Shown here: positions 8,569 through 16,643 of the stretch, one piece after another | How the letters are laid out: each line of letters starts with the position of its first letter | How positions within the stretch are numbered: position 1 is the first letter of the stretch | Source: Sphaerisporangium fuscum | GTDB lineage: Bacteria; Actinomycetota; Actinomycetes; Streptosporangiales; Streptosporangiaceae | Length of the DNA stretch: 64,000 nucleotides | NCBI RefSeq assembly: GCF_018531465.1 | Contig: NZ_JAHDTF010000039.1 | Coordinates: 46,271-110,270, forward strand | Reading direction: 5' to 3' | Program-made: the position numbers and the translations under genes | The notes under the pieces: model-generated | The model's input: only the letters and a program-made list of their open reading frames with translations | What the model was told of the DNA's origin: nothing | Databases searched by the model: none

Positions 8569-8772
8569 TCAGACCGGGCGGACCGACTCGGCCTGGGGGC
8601 CCTTCGGACCGCGGACGGTCTCGAAGTCGACGCGCTGGTTCTCCTCGAGGCTGCGGTAACCGCTCGACTGGATCGCCGAGTAGTGGACGAAGACGTCGGC
8701 GCTGCCGTCGTCAGGAGCGATGAAACCGAAGCCCTTTTCGGCGTTGAACCACTTGACGGTTCCCTGAGCCAT
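8569..8772 (-). CDS. Cold-shock domain protein (CspA family)
   Basis: A 67-aa OB-fold nucleic-acid chaperone. RNP1 KGFGFIAP (residues 13-20) and RNP2 VFVHY (27-31) are both intact, and the family ending V-R-G-P-K-G-P-Q-A is present. It binds single-stranded RNA/DNA and prevents RNA secondary structure. The start is fixed by MAQGTVKWFN and a GAGGAG box. About 250 bp of untranslated or spacer DNA precedes it, ample for a regulated leader, but no defined cold-box was recognised. Confidence 0.95.
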   Translation of the reverse strand: MAQGTVKWFNAEKGFGFIAPDDGSADVFVHYSAIQSSGYRSLEENQRVDFETVRGPKGPQAESVRPV

Positions 8773-9025
8773 AAAACTGATCTCCTCATGAGACGATCTA
8801 CGAGGCCACGGACGTGGATCCCCGGGTTGCTAGCGACCGACCGCCCCTTGAAAGCCCTTGGCTTCGCATGGTGGAACGCCCGCTGTCAGAACTCCGCAGG
8901 CGCTTACACGTTAACGAACCTCTACAACCGCTCTCATTCAACACCATGACTCCCCTCCAGAGCGAACGCAGGGGTGGCACACGGGCGAACAGACGGCGTA
9001 CACCGGCCCTCACGCGAGCGACGGG

Positions 9026-9802
9026 TCAGGTCAGTGGCGGGAAGGCCGGGGGACGGCGTTCGACGAAGCTCGCCACCCCTTCCGCGAAGTCGGGGCGGGC
9101 GAAGGATTCCAGCATCAGGCGCACGGCCTCGGAGGCGGAGTCGTCCAGGGACTTCTGCCAGTCGCCCCACACCTGTCTCTTGATCACCGCCATGGAGGCG
9201 GGCGAGCTGTGCACCGCCAGTTCCCGGGCGTACGCCAGGGTCTCCTCCAGCAGCCGCTCCCCCGGGACCACGCGGTTGGCCAGGCCCAGCTCGCCCGCCT
9301 CGGCGCCGGTGAAGGTGCGGCCGGAGAGCAGGATGTCCATCGCCTTGGCCTGCCCGATGAGCTTCGGCAGGATCCACGCCAGGCCGTACTCGGCGATGAG
9401 CCCCCGCCGGGCGAAGGCCGTGGTCCACTTGGCCTCGGCGGCGGTGAACACCAGGTCGCAGACCAGTGCGTGCACCATGCCGAGCCCGGCGCACGCGCCG
9501 TTGACGGCCGCGAGGATCGGCTTGCGGATGGTGGTGGGGTGGGTGGTGGGCCGCTTGTCGGGCTCCTCGTCGTAGGAACCGTCCCGCAGGGCGCCGAGGG
9601 TCTGGAAGTCGGCTCCCGCGCAGAACCCCTTGCCGGCGCCGGTGACGACGATCACCCGGACGTCCGGGTCGCGCTCGGCCTCCTCCAGCAGGTCGAAGTA
9701 GCGGCGTCCCATGGCGTCGATCCAGGCGTTCAGCCGGTCGGGCCGGTTGAACGTCAGCGTCAGCACGCCGCCGTCGAGCGACGAGAGCACGAGCTCGGAC
9801 AT
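9026..9802 (-). CDS. Enoyl-CoA hydratase/isomerase (crotonase superfamily)
   Basis: A 258-aa crotonase. The two oxyanion-hole peptides are GKGFCAGADFQTLG (around residues 58-70) and NGACAGLGMVHAL (around 101-113). A Glu (Glu138, in GLIAEYGLAW) sits where one catalytic acid is expected; the other catalytic Glu of true hydratases is not obvious. The reaction could therefore be hydration, isomerisation or a relative acting on acyl-CoA. It is a cytoplasmic monomer of a hexameric fold. It stands between the csp gene and the NO synthase gene on the same strand and is separately spaced. Confidence 0.85.
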   Translation of the reverse strand: MSELVLSSLDGGVLTLTFNRPDRLNAWIDAMGRRYFDLLEEAERDPDVRVIVVTGAGKGFCAGADFQTLGALRDGSYDEEPDKRPTTHPTTIRKPILAAVNGACAGLGMVHALVCDLVFTAAEAKWTTAFARRGLIAEYGLAWILPKLIGQAKAMDILLSGRTFTGAEAGELGLANRVVPGERLLEETLAYARELAVHSSPASMAVIKRQVWGDWQKSLDDSASEAVRLMLESFARPDFAEGVASFVERRPPAFPPLT

Positions 9803-9851
9803 GGCACCTCCAGCAGAGACCGCTACCGAACAAGGTTCTACACTAGAGGAC

Positions 9852-11252
9852 TCACCAGTCGTAGTAGCTCTTACGGGGATGCTGGACGAACGCCGGCGAC
9901 AGCTGGGTGTCCTCGTAGTACCGGTGGAAGACCGGCGTGGTCGAACTCGACATGGGAGGCACGATCCACGTCCAGTCGGCCGGGCACGTCCGCCCCGAAC
10001 GCTCCTCGCGCTCCAGGTGCGAGATGAACCTGCGCGCCTCGGTGTGGTGGTCGGTGATCGTGACGCCCGCCTGCTCGAACGAGTGGAGGACGGCGACGTT
10101 GACCTCGACGAGGGCCCGGTCCTTCCAGAGGGTGCGGTCGTGGGAGGTGTCGAGGCCGAGCCGCTCGGCGACCACCGGCAGGCAGTTGTAGCGGTCGGTG
10201 TCGGCGAGGTTGCGCGCCCCGATCTCCGTCCCCATGTACCAGCCGTTGAAGGGGGCGCAGGGGTAGCAGACGCCGCCGACCTCCAGGCACATGTTCGAGA
10301 TCACCGGCACGGCGTGCCAGCGCAGCCCGAGTTCGGCGAACCACGGGTACGACGGGTGGGCGATCGGCACCTCCAGCACGGCGTCCCCCGGGACGGAGGC
10401 GAGCAGGGGCGGCTTGCCCTGGGCCTCGATCACCAGCGGGAGCACGTCGAAGTGGGTGCCACGGCCGCCGAACCAGCCGAGCCGGCGGGCCTTGTCGGTG
10501 AGGTCGGCGTTGCCCGGGTCCCCGGCCACGACGTCACCGTCGGCGCCACGGTATCCGGCGTACCGGATCAGCTGTCCGTTCCAGATCCGCGGGCCGGGAC
10601 GGCCGGGACGGTCCGGGGCGAACACGGTGATCGTCGGGCGGATCCGGCCGTCCCCCGTGGCCTCGCGCAGGTGCTCGACGCACTCGACGGCGACGCCTTC
10701 GGCGCCGTCGACCTGGCGGCGGTCGCGGACGCGCAGCGATTTCCAGTACAGGCGTCCGATGCAGCGGTTGCTGTTGCGCCAGGCCACGCGGGCGCCGTAG
10801 GCGAGTTCGTCGGCGGTGTGGGTGTAGGTGCCGGTGGTGGCGATCTCGCTCGTCACCTGGCGCAGCCGTCGCCATAGGTCCCCGGCGGAGGGGTTCTCGG
10901 TGTAGTAGAGACGCAGGAACTTCTCGGCCTCCAGCGCGTCCACCGGGCCGTCGCCGCTCCCCGGACGGTACCGGGGGACGGGTATCCGCTCCGGCCCGTC
11001 AGTGGAGGTACGGCGATGGAGGCCCCCCGGAGCCGGACGTCCCCCCTCGGCCTCGCCATGGATTCCGTCCCGCTCAAAGCTCGACACGGGGGTTTCACTC
11101 CGTCCGGCAGGCGACATGGTGTCCTCGCCCGGTTCGGGGACGGTCAGCGCGGACGCGTCCTCTCCGGGCATCGGCACCGGGGGCTCACCGGCCCTGCCGG
11201 GCGCCGCGACTCGCGACTTTACCGGAAGTAGATCTTTCAGCCAGCCCAACAT
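9852..11252 (-). CDS. nos: Bacterial nitric oxide synthase oxygenase
   Basis: A 466-aa NOS oxygenase. The heme-thiolate signature is WRNSNRCIGRLYW with Cys164, and FNGWYMGTEIGARNLAD (around residues 335-351) supplies the arginine-binding Glu343. The core from about residue 105 covers the usual bacterial NOS length (~360 aa). The first ~100 residues are a low-complexity Pro/Gly/Glu-rich extension of unknown role. The enzyme makes NO and citrulline from L-arginine using heme and a pterin. No reductase is fused or adjacent, as is usual for bacterial NOS. The ATG at 11252 (MLGWLKDLLPVKS) has no strong ribosome binding site. Other start codons further upstream (for example 11291) would lengthen the tail. 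Confidence 0.9.
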   Translation of the reverse strand: MLGWLKDLLPVKSRVAAPGRAGEPPVPMPGEDASALTVPEPGEDTMSPAGRSETPVSSFERDGIHGEAEGGRPAPGGLHRRTSTDGPERIPVPRYRPGSGDGPVDALEAEKFLRLYYTENPSAGDLWRRLRQVTSEIATTGTYTHTADELAYGARVAWRNSNRCIGRLYWKSLRVRDRRQVDGAEGVAVECVEHLREATGDGRIRPTITVFAPDRPGRPGPRIWNGQLIRYAGYRGADGDVVAGDPGNADLTDKARRLGWFGGRGTHFDVLPLVIEAQGKPPLLASVPGDAVLEVPIAHPSYPWFAELGLRWHAVPVISNMCLEVGGVCYPCAPFNGWYMGTEIGARNLADTDRYNCLPVVAERLGLDTSHDRTLWKDRALVEVNVAVLHSFEQAGVTITDHHTEARRFISHLEREERSGRTCPADWTWIVPPMSSSTTPVFHRYYEDTQLSPAFVQHPRKSYYDW

Positions 11253-11683
11253 GAGACAACCGCCACAAATTAATACGGGCGTCATCACCATTCCGGGTGG
11301 CTCGGACGCCCCTTCGCAGCGGCCTTCCCCCACTGCTCCCTGCACGATCCGCGGCAGCCGTCACTTTTGGTCACCATGTGTACGCGTAAGCGCACCAAGT
11401 ACGGCAGAGCCATAGTTTGCGGGATCACGCCCGGCTTGTCGCCCAGTTCGCAAGAAGCGGTAAAGAAACCACCCTCCGACACTTCCAGACGACAACAGCC
11501 CAGCGCCCCCCGAAAGCGCCTCAGCGCCCAGCAACGACAACCGACGACAAACACCCTGCCCCTCACCCACCCCCGGCGTCCGCCCCCTCAACGAGCAGCG
11601 ACGGCAGCAGTCCTGGCGGCACGAGGGGCGGGCCGGGAGGCCGCGCCTGATTCTCGAGCCCCTCCCCCCTTCCACCGTCTGCT

Positions 11684-11742
11684 CCTCGACGGCGCCGCGA
11701 CGGCGAGAAGGAGTACGGCCAAATCGGCGCCGCCGTACGGCG
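11684..11742 (-). repeat. Dispersed ~60-bp intergenic repeat, copy 2
   Basis: The minus strand reads CGCCGTACGGCGGCGCCGAT, TTGGCCGTAC, then CGCGGCGCCGTCG. Its first block is identical to copy 3 (12571-12630) except for one or two bases. It lies in the spacer upstream of nos. Confidence 0.75.
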
Positions 11743-11817
11743 TCCAACCGGCTCGGAGGGGACGGGGGCGTGTGTCGTCCGGGATGGGGCCGACGGGAAA
11801 GGCCCCGGAAACGGCGA

Positions 11818-11844
11818 CAGCCCCAGGATGATCTCCTGGGGCTG
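11818..11844 (-). terminator. Terminator of tRNA-Asn
   Basis: A perfect 11-bp inverted repeat CAGCCCCAGGA (11818-11828) / TCCTGGGGCTG (11834-11844) with a 5-nt loop. It lies immediately downstream of the minus-strand tRNA. Confidence 0.75.
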
Positions 11845-11850
11845 TGAGTG

Positions 11851-11926
11851 TGGCTCCCGCGATAGGACTCGAACCTATAACCTGCCGGTTAACAGCCGGC
11901 TGCTCTGCCGATTGAGCTACACGGGA
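11851..11926 (-). tRNA. tRNA-Asn (GTT)
   Basis: The minus strand gives a complete cloverleaf. The acceptor stem TCCCGTG pairs with CGCGGGA (one G-T wobble). The D arm is AGCTCAATCGGCAGAGCA, the anticodon arm CCGGCTGTTAACCGG carries GTT, and the T arm is AGGTTCGAGTCCT. The 3' CCA appears to be encoded (discriminator G then CCA, 11854-11851). Without it the mature body is 11854-11926. Confidence 0.95.
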
Positions 11927-12171
11927 TCGTGTACGTCGCCTTCGGGGCCTTGGCCCTTTCTTGCGGCGCGGAACTAGATTAGCGCATTCCGAGGGGTGTG
12001 TGTCCCACCCAGATCCCCAGGCGCCGCACCGAGGCCGCATCGGCCGCGTTCCCGGCAGAACGACCGGGTCCCGCGATGCCCCCGACCTTCGCGCGAAGGC
12101 GATAACCGCGCAGAGTAGGGGTAGGGGAGGTCGAGAGCGGGGATGCCAGCACCACGCGGAGGTAGGAGAAG

Positions 12172-12471
12172 ATGCGATATCGATTGACGTTCACCGTGGG
12201 CCTGGCCATCGGCTACGTCCTTGGCAGCCGGGCCGGTCGCGAGCGGTACGAGCAGATCAAGCGAGTGGCGCAGCGAGTGGCTGACAGCCCTATGGTGCAG
12301 CAGGCCGCCGGGGTGGCGGGAGCACAGGCGTCCAAGGCCGCCGAGATCACCAAACACAAGCTGGGCGACGTGCTGGGCGACAAGGTGCCGTTCCTGCACA
12401 AGAACGGCTGGGAGGCCGACAGGGACGCCACGGGCACAGGCTGGCCGGAGACCCGCATGGACCGGGTCTGA
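12172..12471 (+). CDS. Small membrane-anchored YtxH-like protein
   Basis: A 99-aa protein beginning MRYRLTFTVGLAIGYVLGSRAGRERYEQI. Residues 5-22 form a short Gly-rich hydrophobic segment followed by a basic amphipathic helix, the pattern of actinobacterial YtxH-domain proteins. The remainder is Ala/Gln-rich helix and a polar tail. The function is unknown; membrane association is inferred. The start has a strong GGAGGTAGGAG. The gene ends before a very strong terminator. Confidence 0.7.
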   Translation: MRYRLTFTVGLAIGYVLGSRAGRERYEQIKRVAQRVADSPMVQQAAGVAGAQASKAAEITKHKLGDVLGDKVPFLHKNGWEADRDATGTGWPETRMDRV

Positions 12472-12494
12472 TCCACTCGGCCGGACGGTATCCG

Positions 12495-12539
12495 AAGGAG
12501 GCGGCCCGCGTGCGACCCCGGCACGCGGGCCGCCTCCTT
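12495..12539 (+). terminator. Rho-independent-like terminator of the YtxH-like gene
   Basis: An almost perfect 19-bp stem: AAGGAGGCGGCCCGCGTGC (12495-12513) pairs with 12521-12539, ending in CTCCTTT. The loop is GACCCCG. Confidence 0.85.
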
Positions 12540-12570
12540 TCGCCTGGCGTAGCCCCCGTGTAGGGCCGGG

Positions 12571-12630
12571 CACCGTACGGCGGCGCCGACTTCGCCGCAC
12601 AACATCCCACCGCCGCGGCGCCGTCGAAAA
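12571..12630 (+). repeat. Dispersed ~60-bp intergenic repeat, copy 3
   Basis: Reads CACCGTACGGCGGCGCCGAC, TTCGCCGCAC, then CGCGGCGCCGTCG followed by an A-rich run. It is very close to copy 2, about 0.9 kb away in inverted orientation, so the tRNA-Asn/YtxH block is bracketed by inverted copies. Confidence 0.75.
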
Positions 12631-12815
12631 ACAAACCCAAACAAGCGACCCGGCTCGCGGCCCCACCCCTTCACGCGACCACGACCGCCTCCACCGCATC
12701 ACAGACGCCAACGGGATACGGCAGTCAGGCAAGGGATCCGGCCCGCGAGCTCCCTCCACCTTGCGCCACCACGGCCACTTTCAGCGCATCGCGGGTGCTG
12801 AAGGGAGGCGGTGGG

Positions 12816-13295
12816 TCAGATGCCCAGGTTGCGGCGGAGGCCTTCCAGGAGCTGTTCGGCGGCGGCGCGGAGGCCTGGGTCGGTGGGGTCCAGGCCGGGG
12901 TCGAACACGAACTCCCACTCGGCGGTGTCCTGCCCCGGGATCCGGCGTGCGACCAGGCGCACGCCGCCGTTCTCGCCCAGGCGGAAGTGCCGATTGACCA
13001 GGATCGACGAGGTGACCCGCTCGCGTACGGCCTCGGGCAGGCGCCCGGGGTCGGGCAGGGGCACGCGCCGCTCGGCACCGTCGGTGGTGACGACCAGCAG
13101 TCCCTCCTCGTCCCACATCGCCCTGTCGATGCGGTGCCACGGCAGTGGCTTCTCGCCGGGCAGGTGCAGCGCCCGGTCGGTCGCCACGGCGTATCCACCG
13201 CCGGGGACGTGGGCGTGGACGAGCACGCGCTCACCGCTCTCCAGGGTGACGCCTGAGTCGTCGGGGAGGCTCCTCGCGCGCCAGGGAAGTCGCAT
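12816..13295 (-). CDS. Conserved hypothetical actinobacterial protein
   Basis: A 159-aa soluble protein starting MRLPWRARSLPDDSGVTLESGERVLVHAHV. The N-terminal two thirds alternate short beta-strands (GGYAVATDRALHLPG, then LPWHRIDRAMWDEEGLLVVTTDG), like a PH-like or lipocalin-type barrel. The end is helical (LRAAAEQLLEGLRRNLGI). I do not recognise a named family; I infer a PH-like fold from the pattern only. It lies 143 bp beyond the glycosidase stop on the same strand. Confidence 0.6.
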   Translation of the reverse strand: MRLPWRARSLPDDSGVTLESGERVLVHAHVPGGGYAVATDRALHLPGEKPLPWHRIDRAMWDEEGLLVVTTDGAERRVPLPDPGRLPEAVRERVTSSILVNRHFRLGENGGVRLVARRIPGQDTAEWEFVFDPGLDPTDPGLRAAAEQLLEGLRRNLGI

Positions 13296-13437
13296 GGGTG
13301 CAAACTACCCGGCAGGCAGGCCGAGGGTCCGAGCGGCCCACCCAGCCGGCAGAGAGAAAGACCCGGCCCGGCGACGGAAGCGTCGTGTGGAGGTCGGTGA
13401 AAGTGGATGGTTAGGGCACGGTCGGGCCGGGGGAGTT

Positions 13438-14712
13438 TTATCTGGCGAGGAGGTCGAGGGTCAGGGCGGCGGACCAGGAGAAGTCGCGGCAGCCGCGGCC
13501 CATTCCGTCGAAGGGGTCGAAGCACTCGCGGAACCCCGCCTGACGTACCAGCCGCAGGGTGCTTGCGGCCAGCAGGCTGCGCAGCGCGTCGAGCCCGTGC
13601 ACCTCCGCCGCCTGCCAGAGCAGCCAGTTGGTGTTCACCCAGGACGGCCCGCGCCAGTACGTCGACCGGTCGAACTCCAGCGCCCGGACCTCGCAGCTCG
13701 GCACCGGATAGCCGCTCGGCCCGAGGAAGCGTGACTCCAGCAGCTGGACCAGGACGTCGACGACCTGGCCGGGCATCCCCGGGTCCAGCAGCGGCCCGAA
13801 CCCGCCCACCGTGCAGACCGGGATGAGGGACCCGGCGCGCAGGTCGCGGGCGTAGAAGGCGCCGTTCCACAGCCGGCCGAGCAGCGCGGCGCGGATCCGG
13901 TCGGCGGCCTCCTCGAAGGGCGCGGGGTCGGCGCCGATCGCGCCGGCGAGCTCGGCGAGCGCCATGCAGGACGACAGCCAGATGCCGTTGAACAGCGGGT
14001 CCTCGACGGCGAAGGGGTGCTCGTCGCGCAGGTAGCCCGGGTCGTACCCGGCGTCGCGGTAGCGCATGGCGAGCCAGACGTAGCGGTCGTGGTTGCTGTC
14101 GGTCTGCCAGGCCTCCAGGGCGTAGGCGTAGCGGACGAGTGGGAGCGCGGCGAGCGGGGCGTCCCAGGCGGGGCTGTCGTCCAGGCCGGACTCCCAGGGA
14201 TGGATGATCGCGGCGAGCCCCGCGCCGCCGAGGTCGCGGGCGGAGGCGAGGTAGTGGTGCTGGGCGATCAGGCTCGGCCAGGCGCGCCGTACGAACCCCA
14301 GGGCCTCGTCGCGGTCGGGGGCGTACCGCCAGATCCACCACACGGCGCAGGCCTGCATGGGCGGCTGGGTGAGCCCGGAGGTGACCACCCGGCGCGGGGC
14401 GGCGGCGCAGGCGGCCGACCGCCACAGGGACGGGCCGGGGTAGTAGGACTCGCCGGTGGCCCGGTCGAAGACGATGTGCGGGAGCATGCCGGTGCTCCAC
14501 TGGCCCGCGAAGAGGCTGAGCAGTTCGGCGCAGGCGCGGGACCAGCGGCGGCGGGCGAGGCCGATCGCGACGAAGGCGGAGTCCCAGCTCCACTGGTGGG
14601 GATAGCGCCCGACCGCGGGGACGGTCGCCGACCCCGTCCAGTTCGCGTCGAGCACGTCGAGGGCCGCCCGCTCAAGCGTGGCGTCGTCGTCGAGCCCGGA
14701 CCGGACGTCCAT
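13438..14712 (-). CDS. MGH1-like (GH63-related) glycoside hydrolase
   Basis: A 424-aa (alpha/alpha)6-barrel protein. YPHQWSWDSAFVAIGLARRRW (around residues 42-62), MLPHIVFDRATGESYYPGPSLW and STYWRGPSWVNTNWLLW are hallmarks of the GH63/mannosylglycerate hydrolase-like group. Acidic residues in HQWSWDSAF and EFDRSTYWRGPSW probably include the catalytic pair. Substrates in this group include mannosylglycerate, glucosylglycerate and trehalose-like or glycogen-derived sugars; the substrate here is unknown. There is no signal peptide, so it is cytoplasmic and may recycle a compatible solute. The ATG at 14712 directly follows a GTG at 14715; neither has a good ribosome binding site. Confidence 0.75.
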   Translation of the reverse strand: MDVRSGLDDDATLERAALDVLDANWTGSATVPAVGRYPHQWSWDSAFVAIGLARRRWSRACAELLSLFAGQWSTGMLPHIVFDRATGESYYPGPSLWRSAACAAAPRRVVTSGLTQPPMQACAVWWIWRYAPDRDEALGFVRRAWPSLIAQHHYLASARDLGGAGLAAIIHPWESGLDDSPAWDAPLAALPLVRYAYALEAWQTDSNHDRYVWLAMRYRDAGYDPGYLRDEHPFAVEDPLFNGIWLSSCMALAELAGAIGADPAPFEEAADRIRAALLGRLWNGAFYARDLRAGSLIPVCTVGGFGPLLDPGMPGQVVDVLVQLLESRFLGPSGYPVPSCEVRALEFDRSTYWRGPSWVNTNWLLWQAAEVHGLDALRSLLAASTLRLVRQAGFRECFDPFDGMGRGCRDFSWSAALTLDLLAR

Positions 14713-14715
14713 CAC

Positions 14716-15362
14716 GTCGTCGGCAGGGACGGCGGTCCTCGAGGGAAAATACGTCCCTGCCTTCCTCCCCTCTCGGCCGATTACCGTTCCACCAAATGTA
14801 ACGAGGAGAGAGCGGTGTTCAACCGGCAGGTAATCGTTTCACCGAGGTTCCACTCCTGACGGCCACGACAAGGTACGAAGGTGGGGGTCGCCGGCCTCCG
14901 AGGTACACGGGGTCCCCGGCACGACAGTCCACCGCCGGGCGGTCACCGCGCAGCGCCTGACCGGGTGCCGACGGGCGGACGGGGCGGCGGTGCGCTCCGG
15001 CCGGAACAGCGGCACACCACCCGGCGGCCACGGCGACATGCGCCGCGCCGGACGCGGACGCATCTGGGTGGGGTCGCCGGTCCGCAGGGCACGGAGGCGG
15101 ACCTCGGCGGGCCGGGTGGCGGCCTGCTCGCCCGTGACGGCACGCTCCCGGCGCCGGCCCGGCCTTCCGGGCTCCTACCTCACCGCCGGGTGGGCGGCCG
15201 CGGACGGTGAGCCGTACAGGCGCGGCGGACCGGGCCGGTGATCCAGAGGCATCCGGGGTCACCGCCGGGTGGGCGGCCGCGAACGGTGAGCCGTACAGGC
15301 GCGGCGGACCGGGCCGGTGATCCGGAGGCATCCGGGGTCACCGACCCGGCCCGCCTCTGGAG
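14716..15362. other. Long spacer with 79-bp duplication, no gene
   Basis: About 650 bp between the glycosidase start and the rpoD stop. It holds a 79-bp direct duplication (15181-15338). Open frames are GC-rich noise. The AT-richer part at 14730-14830 is probably the glycosidase promoter region. Confidence 0.5.
15181..15338. repeat. 79-bp tandem duplication downstream of rpoD
   Basis: Two adjacent copies (15181-15259 and 15260-15338), each beginning CACCGCCGGGTGGGCGGCCG and ending ATCCGGGGT. They differ at only a few positions (for example gga/gaa and cca/ccg). The array stops about 25 bp before the rpoD stop codon. Confidence 0.85.
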
Positions 15363-16511
15363 TCAGTCGAGGTAGTCGCGGAGCATCTGCGCGCGGGTGG
15401 GGTGGCGCAGCTTGGCCAGCGTCTTGGACTCGATCTGCCGGATGCGCTCGCGGGTCACGCCGAACTCCCTGCCGACCTCCTCGAGCGTCCTCGGGTGGCC
15501 GTCGGCCAGTCCGAAGCGGAGCTGGATGATGCGCTGCTCCCGGTCGGAGAGGGTGGCGAGGATGTCGTCGAGCTGGTCCTGCAGCATGATGAACGCGGCG
15601 GCCTCGATGGGCACCACCGCGTCGGCGTCCTCGATGAAGTCGCCGAGGTCGGAGTCCTCCTCACCGATCGGCGACTGGAGCGAGACCGGCTCCTGGGCGA
15701 TGCGCTGGATCTCGATCACGCGGTCGATGGGCAGATCCATCTCGAGCGCGATCTCCTCGGGGGCGGGCTCGCGGCCGAGGTCCTGGTGGAGCTGCCGCTG
15801 CACCCTCACCAACTTGTTGATCGTCTCGACCATGTGGACGGGAATTCGAATGGTTCGCGCCTGGTCGGCGATCGCCCGGGTGATGGCCTGACGAATCCAC
15901 CATGTCGCATACGTCGAGAACTTATATCCCTTGGTGTAGTCGAATTTCTCGACCGCCCGGATGAGACCCAGGTTGCCCTCCTGGATCAGATCGAGGAAGA
16001 GCATTCCGCGCCCGACATAGCGTTTGGCGATCGACACCACCAGACGGAGGTTGGCCTCGATGAGCCGTTGCTTGGCGCGTACTCCCTCCCAGACGAGCTC
16101 CTCGAACTCGGGTCGAGCGAGCCTTACACCGATATCGCATAATTTGTCCTCGGCGAACAGGCCGGCCTCGATCGCCTTGGCGAGTTCCACCTCCTCCTCG
16201 GCCGTCAGCAGCGGCACCCTGCCGATCTCCCGCAGGTAGATACGGACGAGGTCGCTGGTCGGCGCGCGCTTGCCGACATCCTCCTCATCGGGGCGGATGG
16301 TGTCGTCGTCGCCCTGGGGCTCGAGCACCTCCACACCTTTTTCGGCGAGCATCCGCACGACGCGCTCCAGCGCGTCGGCCGGCAACTCGGAGCGGTCAAG
16401 CGCGGCGGCCACGTCGTCGACGGTGACGCTCCCGCGCTCCCTTCCTCTCGCCACTAGATCCGCCACCTGGTCTACCGAGGGCGGTCCACTTGGCAGTACC
16501 GATGCACCCAC
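15363..16511 (-). CDS. rpoD: Principal RNA polymerase sigma factor (RpoD/HrdB type)
   Basis: A 382-aa group 1 sigma factor. Region 1.1 spans roughly residues 13-66 and region 1.2 is SDLVRIYLREIGRVPLLT (86-103). Region 2 (about 148-218) holds the -10 recognition helices, KFSTYATWWIRQAI. Region 3 spans about 226-300. The region 4.2 helix-turn-helix, TLEEVGREFGVTRERIRQIE, contacts the -35. It directs housekeeping transcription. The placement just downstream of dnaG matches the classical macromolecular synthesis operon and supports a primary rather than alternative factor. It is shorter at the N-terminus than many actinomycete primary sigmas (over 500 aa). The GTG at 16511 is the assumed start, and the upstream 130 bp is AT-rich and likely holds its own promoter. 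Confidence 0.93.
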   Translation of the reverse strand: MGASVLPSGPPSVDQVADLVARGRERGSVTVDDVAAALDRSELPADALERVVRMLAEKGVEVLEPQGDDDTIRPDEEDVGKRAPTSDLVRIYLREIGRVPLLTAEEEVELAKAIEAGLFAEDKLCDIGVRLARPEFEELVWEGVRAKQRLIEANLRLVVSIAKRYVGRGMLFLDLIQEGNLGLIRAVEKFDYTKGYKFSTYATWWIRQAITRAIADQARTIRIPVHMVETINKLVRVQRQLHQDLGREPAPEEIALEMDLPIDRVIEIQRIAQEPVSLQSPIGEEDSDLGDFIEDADAVVPIEAAAFIMLQDQLDDILATLSDREQRIIQLRFGLADGHPRTLEEVGREFGVTRERIRQIESKTLAKLRHPTRAQMLRDYLD

Positions 16512-16643
16512 GGGTCATAGTCTGCGCTATAGGGGTGGTAAAACGGCAGGCCTATTTTTGTCACCGAAGGTAAGGCCAAAGCCATTACCGAATCGATATC
16601 AAATAAATGTTTGGGCGCCGCGACCAGCGGAAAGTAAGGATAA

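Larger units (their letters stand above)
11253..11850. other. Long spacer between nos and tRNA-Asn, no gene seen
   Basis: About 600 bp without a convincing gene. Open frames here lack codon bias and ribosome binding sites and read as Pro/Arg/Ser-rich noise. The stretch holds copy 2 of the dispersed 60-bp repeat (11684-11742), the tRNA terminator hairpin (11818-11844), and an A/C-rich segment at 11460-11580. Confidence 0.5.
12472..12815. other. Spacer with terminator and repeat, no gene
   Basis: Holds the terminator at 12495-12539, repeat copy 3 at 12571-12630 and about 150 bp of unremarkable Pro/Arg-coding-like noise. I see no supported gene. Confidence 0.5.

Noticed and set aside
14815..14859. 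14-codon ORF (GTG start, GAGGAGAG upstream) upstream of the glycosidase gene
   Set aside because: A good Shine-Dalgarno but too short, no family, and on the opposite strand within a likely promoter region.
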